Source: Metallyticus violacea
Lineage: Eukaryota; Arthropoda; Insecta; Mantodea; Metallyticidae
Direction of reading: 5' to 3'
Length of the DNA stretch: 64,000 nucleotides
Assembly: GCA_030762175.1 (NCBI GenBank)
Contig: CM060846.1
Location: 309,104,512 to 309,168,511 of the forward strand
In this document: positions 57,991 to 64,000 of the stretch, one piece after another
How the letters are laid out: each line of letters starts with the position of its first letter
How positions within the stretch are numbered: position 1 is the first letter of the stretch
Program-made: the position numbers and the translations under genes
The notes under the pieces: generated by a model
Seen by the model: the letters and a program-made list of their open reading frames with translations, nothing else
What the model was told of the DNA's origin: nothing
The model's database searches: none

Positions 57991-60420
57991 TGATCCTACT
58001 GCTCTCTGTCGTTGCATAGTTTGAGTTAGGGGAGTGATTATTAATTTTTTATATTTCAGCTATTAATGCTCTATTTGTACTGGCTTAGCTTTACGGGTCA
58101 AGAAAAGCAAATTAGTTATTTTAAAATAGATGTTACTGCCTTTTATTTTTCCGTGTGTACTTTGTTTTGTACACTGCATCAAGAGTAACTGGCAAGTAAA
58201 AGATGCAAATTTAAAGCCCCTGAGAAAAATCAAAAGAAGAACAAAGATATCGTTCGCCTCATTCACTATTAAAATGGCAAGCAACTGCAAACGATATTCT
58301 TAAAATTGAGGAAGAAAATGACCTAAAGAAACTTTATAAATCAAATACCAGTAAACAACAAATAAAGGCGCCTCTTTTTAAAAGTGCTTTGAAAATACCA
58401 GTTAATCTTAATAAGTTGGACTTTTATCCATTTATTTATCAAAATATTCACAAACTATGTTGGTATTTAGTAAAATAATACGAATTAAAGAAAAAGAATA
58501 AAACCTGTCATGAAAAAATTACGAAATATTCCAAACGAAAGTTGACAAAAGTATAAACCTAAGAGCAGAGTCTCTAGGGTTAAGGGAACAGTGCACACAC
58601 AGTGAGCACTTTGCAGGAGAAACAAACATCTCTTCACTTGTTGACGTGTGAGTAAGAGCATATCCCAGGAAACGTCTAGGCCGATACTCGATCCATTTGC
58701 AGCAAATGATCCGCCTGATCCTGCTATAGATCTCATAGTTCATTGTAAACTATCGCTCAGTCTAAAGTGAGTGTGTCGAAACAAAGGGAAAACTTACCTA
58801 ACCTGGGTTTAATATTGGCTATGTTTCGGTTTTGTAAGATGTCCATAGACTGAGAATATTTAACTAAATACCTTCTATAAACATTTATCTTAATGGATAT
58901 TTTAGGCAAATAACTAAAAATCTTATAATATTTATATTAACCTGCAGCCATAAATACTCGTATCCTGCTCTCATTTAATTTTGAAAAATATTAGTTTGCT
59001 AATTGCCTGTGTTAATTTCATTTTATTTAAAATGGACCAAATTGCTGTTGCCATGACCAATTTTTTAAAATTTCGTCACGAGCTACCTTAATTAAGAGAT
59101 TCTGTGCTTTCTGTTGCTAATTTTGATCTCTAAATGAAAAATGTTTTAACGGACTACATTATTCATATTTTTTAAATATTTCCTTTCCTAAACATGATAT
59201 TATTGCTTTCTCACAAATACCTACACTCTTTGTGAATTTCTGTTGACTTCCTAAAGGGAATTTATTACATTATATTACTAGAACACCGCAAAGCTCTACT
59301 AAAATTGTCTTATTGTATCCACACTTGCTGCTACTTCGGCATGTCAGTTACATGTGTAACCTTAGCCAGGTTAAAGCAAGATTACGTTTGTAAACAAAGT
59401 AGCATTGTTTTGTGCCTTGCAAGGCATAAAATATATCGCATTACTTCATACGCAATGTGGTAATGCTTAACAATGACATATTTTCTTAGGAATATCTTTC
59501 ATGATACTTAATTAGTGCATGTGCATTTGCTTACTTTTCATCCACGCAGTTAATTGAACCATGAAGAAGAATAAAAAAGTTACACGAATAAACTAGTTTT
59601 CATGCAAGTTTTCAATGGTTCTTTGTTGTAGCGAGCTTTATTTTTGGCCTGCATACTAAGTTGAGCGCAGCGCGCGCTGGGACGAGGTCACGCCAAATAA
59701 ATCTCATAATAATATGCAGCTCTCGCGCTGATGGCTGCGTGTAGACAGCCAGTCGCAGTATGCTGTTACGATAGCAAGCATTATTCTTGTGTTATTTTAA
59801 CTCTTCTTCCGTAACTGTTCCAAATTATTCCTTATATTTTCTTTGATCCCCTGTATTTTATGGGATTGATTTCTATAGATTTCATCTTTTTTTTTTTCCT
59901 CTCTTTTTTAGTGGTGACATTTCAATACTGTGCTATAGTTTTACTTGATTAAACACAGTACTTATATAGTAATAGCCTGTAATAACATGCAATTTTTTTA
60001 GGTTTCTTCTCTTCTCGTTGACTTAAGTTATTACAAGTAGAAACGAGAGAGGAATACGTCCATTGGCGAAACCGGCGACTGGCATCATCTTGGCTCCGTG
60101 AATCTGGCATTCAAACGCGGACGCACGCCAAAATTAACACCGAAATTTTCTGATTTTCTCCTTCTTGTTGTTCATTCAACTTTGTGCGATTTTTTCATTA
60201 ATATAATTAATGTGCTGCGCATTTTTAAACTAAAAAAATCTAACATAGTGCATACATTTGAATAAGCATTTAAAGCCCCCGCATACCTTAGAACCGAAAA
60301 AAAGGCTGAAAGGTTAGGTGAACTGGGAGGCGTGCTCCTTTGTTTATGTATATACGAGTAGTGTCTATGCTTAGTAAGAGGAAGGTATAGCAGTGAGAAA
60401 AAAGAGAAAAAGAAATTTTA
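57991..60420. other. No recognised gene; one CpG-containing patch
   Basis: Mostly AT-rich. The patch 59640-59780 and another at 60055-60130 are CpG-containing and may be regulatory; listed separately. Frames near 58485-58743 (minus) have no motif. Confidence 0.45.
59640..59780. promoter_or_regulatory. CpG-containing patch with a 12-bp palindrome (possible regulatory site)
   Basis: CAGCGCGCGCTG at 59668-59679 is a perfect palindrome in otherwise AT-rich DNA, followed by AGGTCA (59685-59690), a nuclear-receptor half-site word, and by TCTCGCGCTGATGGCTGCG. No gene start is recognised close by, so the regulatory role is inference. Confidence 0.2.
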
Positions 60421-60432
60421 TAACCAAACACC

Positions 60433-60645
60433 ATGATTCCACATCAGCTTCGTTCGTCAACAAAAATCAAGTACTTGCGTGAGAACCCACGATACTTTGT
60501 TTTACCCTTAATTATGTTCGTAGCAGTCTGCCTAAGCGTAACACATTTTATGTGTGTTGTGGCATTGTCATTTAGAACATTTATCTCAAGGTATATCCAC
60601 AAAAACGCACTCTTTTCTGCTTCAGGTGTTGACAAATTGCTGTAG
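60433..60645 (+). CDS. Unassigned 70-codon open frame with a membrane segment
   Basis: Starts with ATG in a favourable context (ACC before it) and encodes a basic N-terminus (residues 1-20), one hydrophobic stretch (YFVLPLIMFVAVCLSVTHFM, about residues 21-40, continuing to 47) and a basic tail. It ends about 30 bases before a mariner insertion. I recognise no family; a chance frame is quite possible. Confidence 0.15.
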   Translation: MIPHQLRSSTKIKYLRENPRYFVLPLIMFVAVCLSVTHFMCVVALSFRTFISRYIHKNALFSASGVDKLL

Positions 60646-60673
60646 ATGAAGAAATGTTTCATCAATCATGTTA

Positions 60674-61837
60674 CAGGGGTGGTCTAAAAAGTTCCAGGCC
60701 CCGACCATAGGTGGCCTTGTATTTGGCAAGGTACATTAATGTGCACTTGTCTTAAGCACACATTTGAAATATGAAGCCTATGTTTCAAAAAGCTTTCTAA
60801 ACAAACCTGTTCTGGTATCCCACCAACCTGATAAAATTTAGTATTGTGTAGTTACAATGACCTTGTAAAAGATGCTTTAATGCCAAAGGAAATTCATAGC
60901 AAATTTATAATAGTTTATGAGAATTCTCTTCCTTAAATTTCATCATTTGAGAAAATGGGGTGCAAAATTTAAATATATCCATACCAGGCTTGAAGACGAC
61001 CAACGCTAAGCACTTCTAAAAAGTGTATCTACAACAGAATTCATTGAGCAAATACATGATACGTTATTAGAATGACGAGTACGTGAAATTGTTGAGGAAA
61101 TAGGCATTTCAAAGGAACGTGAAGGTATTATTTCATATGAATAATTGAATATTAAAAAGCTTTGTAACAATGGATCAAAAACGCATATCGTATGAAAGTA
61201 ACTTTGTTTGGAACGTTTTTACACCAACAGAAATAATTTTATGTGTCGACTTATAGGTAACTGTGGACGAGATTTGGATCCATCACACTCCAAACAGCCG
61301 GTTGTTCAGCGCCAAAGTAGACAAAAAACGACAAAGTTATCGCAAAGAAGATTATGACTTCACTTTTTGGAATGCTAAATAAATTTTACTAAATGACTAT
61401 CTTCAGAAGGGCAAAGCCACAATTGAAGTGTGTTAGTCCTATGTTTTAAACCAATTACGTAAAAACATTCGCCAGAAAAGACCCAGTCTGCAGGTAGGAA
61501 CAAAATCAAGAGAATGCACCCGCTCACATATGTACTTCAGCCTTGGGAAAATTAAGAAATTTGAAGAATGATTTGTTGGAACATCTACCCCATTTCCCAG
61601 ATGTGACTCCTTCAGACTTCCATCTGTTTCCAAAGCTCAACATCTTCCTCGCTGGTCAGCTTTTTCAATCCAATCAGGAGGCGACTGCTGTTGTGGAGGA
61701 GTATTTTGCATACCTTCCAGAATATCACTTAAGAGACTAGATAATAGCTTTTGAGCATTCTGGAATTGACCTTAAGAGAGACTATATTGAAAAATGAAAA
61801 TAATATTTTAAGTTGGGAATTATTCAAACCACCATGG
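60674..61837 (+). mobile_element. mariner element with both inverted repeats, transposase decayed
   Basis: The ends TTACAGGGGTGGTCTAAAAA (from 60671) and, in reverse complement, TTACCATGGTGGTTTGAATA (to 61840) agree at 18 of 25 positions without gaps, and a TA adjoins each end. The interior is a dead transposase: HDTLLE then VREIVEEIGISKER (about 61045-61120), GDEIWIHH-like DEIWIHHTPNSRLFS (about 61270), FWNAK and DYLQKGKATI (about 61370-61425), then LRKNIRQKRPSLQ, and a good stretch FPDVTPSDFHLFPKLNIFLA (61596-61655) with the last catalytic Asp, ending near 61800. The second catalytic block (HHDNA-type) is not readable. Length about 1.16 kb against about 1.3 kb usual, with frameshifts. Confidence 0.88.
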
Positions 61838-63660
61838 TAAAACTATGATGTCTATTTATGTCATTTCCTTTTAGAGGATTACATACTATTTTAGGTGGTT
61901 AAATTTGTCAATAATAAGTATGTACAATCCCTTACTTAAAGAAGCTTATTTTATTCGTGTTCAAGTCCTGGGCATAACAACAGTTTATTTTTTGTATGGC
62001 ATTAAAAGTCCACCAGTTCAAAGAAATGCATTCAGAATGTGAAAAGTATAGCATGAATGGAATTTGGAAAGAAGCCAGACGAACAAATGTGAAAAATGTT
62101 TCCGAAAACAGATTCTACTACGCTGTACTATTTTTGTAGAGGAATTTAATGATACGTCCGTCGCCACAACAGTAATGCATCTGAAAAATTGGATTTAAAT
62201 GCACTGTTACAAGCGGGGTTATTACATTTAAAGGCGTATCTAGGAAACCACATACCTCAATGGACTCGTTTATAATAAAAGTAGAGAATGAATGAAAGAA
62301 ATAATGAACAAATATTTTTATCACTTTGCTAATCACCAGACCTTGGTCTTCGGCTCATCAGTGATTATTCACTGGATTTGCTGAAGACTCGGGTTTGGCT
62401 ACACACATTTTCTATAAACTAATAATTAATTACCTTTTTTCTAAGCTACCTATGTGTTCAACAAAAACAGATTAACAAGCAAAAAATAAAATATTTAATA
62501 ATTTAGCACTACCAGAACTAAGTTTCTCACATATTTTAACCACCTGATTATATGCATGGTAAAACACCTATAAAATACATCGCCATTTTCACAAATGTGT
62601 ATGTCCTCAAGCTCTTTCTTTACACTTCAAATTCACTTATCTGTTACTTTCTCATGAGTGAAGGAAATGACAATTGGTTTGAACATTAAAGCAGAAATAT
62701 TAACAATTAGTTAAAATATTGGTTTCGTTATAATAGTGTGAGGCTATTATGAAATTAAAAATGTAAAATTTTAAGATATTATAAAATATGGATACCTAGT
62801 TACCTGTTAAAGTATTAAATGCAATCACTTTAAAAAAGTTTAGTCGTTTTTAGTGTCCGATTTTACGGTGCTTCAAAGTGCTTCTCGTGACGGAGGGCTT
62901 ATCAACACATAGTGCTGAAAATATGCTTTCCAATAAAACTGTAAAAAATGAAAAATACATAAGACTATTTACTATCGGGTACAAAGTTTGTATTGTGTAC
63001 ACCATCAATTTCTAAAATATTCTAAGGCAAGTTAAATTTTAAAATATTTAGAGCTGAACAGATATTACATTAACAATAAAAGCTTAGTATAACTTTATTT
63101 GGTTTTTAAGTTAGGTATGGTAAATATTTCAAGGCGAGTGTTTGAACATTTCATCAAGCAGTATTTCATACAATGAAAAATGGGAACATTCTTAAATATA
63201 AGAAAATAATATTTACAGTTGTAATATCCGCCATTCATGTTTCAAAATAATTGTTAGCTACATAAGGTGAATCTTCAGATTTTAAGTTTTGTTTCTTCTT
63301 TGGCAGTTCTTTTCATTAGAACTTTCTTCCTTGGCTGTTCTAAATACCTCTGGTCATCGCATTGTACGTGACACATGTTACTCTCCATACCTGAATCATT
63401 AAAGAGTAACGATTTTTTTTCCATTTAAAAAGTTCATGTTACATCTCAAAACTTAAAATTGTCATATCAATATTTTTATCGTACAAAACATCTTTGGACA
63501 ATTTACTTATTATGCTGTGGAAGCTTTTATTGGCATTTCCAATTATTCCCCTGGCACATCTTGCCATGAAAATGAAATGAATATCTTTATCTGACTGCGA
63601 ATATTGATATTTTAAACCAACATATAACTAGATAGTAATAGTTTTATAAATCACTTAGCT
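61838..63660. other. No recognised gene
   Basis: Strongly AT-rich, no motif, repeat family or long frame. Confidence 0.5.
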
Positions 63661-63893
63661 ACTGCCACGAATGGCCGAGGTAGTTAAATCACGGATTCGT
63701 GAGTGAGAGGTTCGTGTTTCGATACCCGCCAGGACCGTCCTTCCTGACTCAGGTCTTTTCCAGGTTTTCCTCAGTTCTCATAAATGATTAATGCCGGGAT
63801 GTACCCTAAATTTAGGCCTGTAACATTTTCTTCCTTACAAAAAATACTTTCTCGATTTTTCATTTCATAAAATAGGCGTGAAATTAATTTTAA
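63661..63893 (+). mobile_element. SINE family A, internally deleted
   Basis: Head GCCACGAATGGCCGAGGTAG, a worn B box GTGTTTCGATACCC, and the body CAGGTTTTCCTCAGTTCTCA are present. The segment with the GGTGCCTCAGTAG phrase is missing and the copy goes straight to ATAGGCGTGAAATTAAT, so about 45 bases near the 3' end were lost. No clear target duplication. Confidence 0.85.
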
Positions 63894-64000
63894 AATATGG
63901 AATATGATAATTTGAATTGTCGCGTGGCACAATGTTTCAAGATGGAAAATAAGGGCACAGTTTCTGACAATTAAGAAGTAAATTAATATAAGAATAAACA

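Noticed and set aside
62340..62390. CTGATGAG on the minus strand as a hammerhead core
   Set aside because: The second core strand GAAA does not follow a plausible stem.

Overview
This window looks like a gene-poor, AT-rich stretch of an arthropod nuclear genome, most likely an insect. Three things point there: tRNA-derived SINEs whose body carries the block 'TTTTCCAGGTTTTCCTCAG', mariner transposases, and Tc1/mariner-like transposases with the DUF4817 type of DNA-binding head. I cannot name the species. There is no bacterial-style gene organisation, no rRNA, no canonical tRNA gene, no CRISPR, and no host protein-coding gene that I can name. Nearly everything I recognise is mobile DNA in various states of decay; most short open frames are chance or antisense shadows.

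Layout. 1-455: reverse-transcriptase remnant of a non-LTR retrotransposon on the minus strand, cut by the window edge. 3.8-6.7 kb: two SINEs (families C and A). 9.4-11.1 kb: a decayed non-LTR ORF2 with RT core and a terminal zinc motif. 11.5-12 kb: a (CTA)n array with a SINE inside it. 12.6-15.2 kb: SINE-like units, including a pair of tRNA-like heads in inverted orientation around a family-B SINE. 18.4-19.0 kb: an unassigned 191-codon frame in a locally GC-richer segment. 19.7-20.3 kb: a short DNA transposon with terminal inverted repeats and an open 110-codon frame that keeps the head and tail of a transposase but not its catalytic core. A 109-bp hairpin and a dead mariner follow. 25.8-26.4 kb: a SINE-B inserted into the tRNA head of a SINE-C. 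28.1 kb, 43.9-44.2 kb and 45.7-45.9 kb: further DUF4817-type transposase fragments. 37.9-39.2 kb: SINE and microsatellite cluster. 55.2-56.4 kb: a Penelope-like element (RT plus GIY-YIG endonuclease) split by a SINE-B with an 11-bp target duplication. 60.7-61.8 kb: a second mariner, with both inverted repeats still visible.

Four SINE families recur and can be defined internally. A: Leu/Ser-like tRNA head, seven or more copies including three 3'-end-only fragments. B: seven copies with a conserved block reading 'GGCCGTTTCACGCCCTGA'. C: two copies. D: two copies. Several copies have target-site duplications that I could read directly, so insertion order can be inferred at several places. Long segments between these islands are AT-rich and hold nothing I can identify; they are listed as such.
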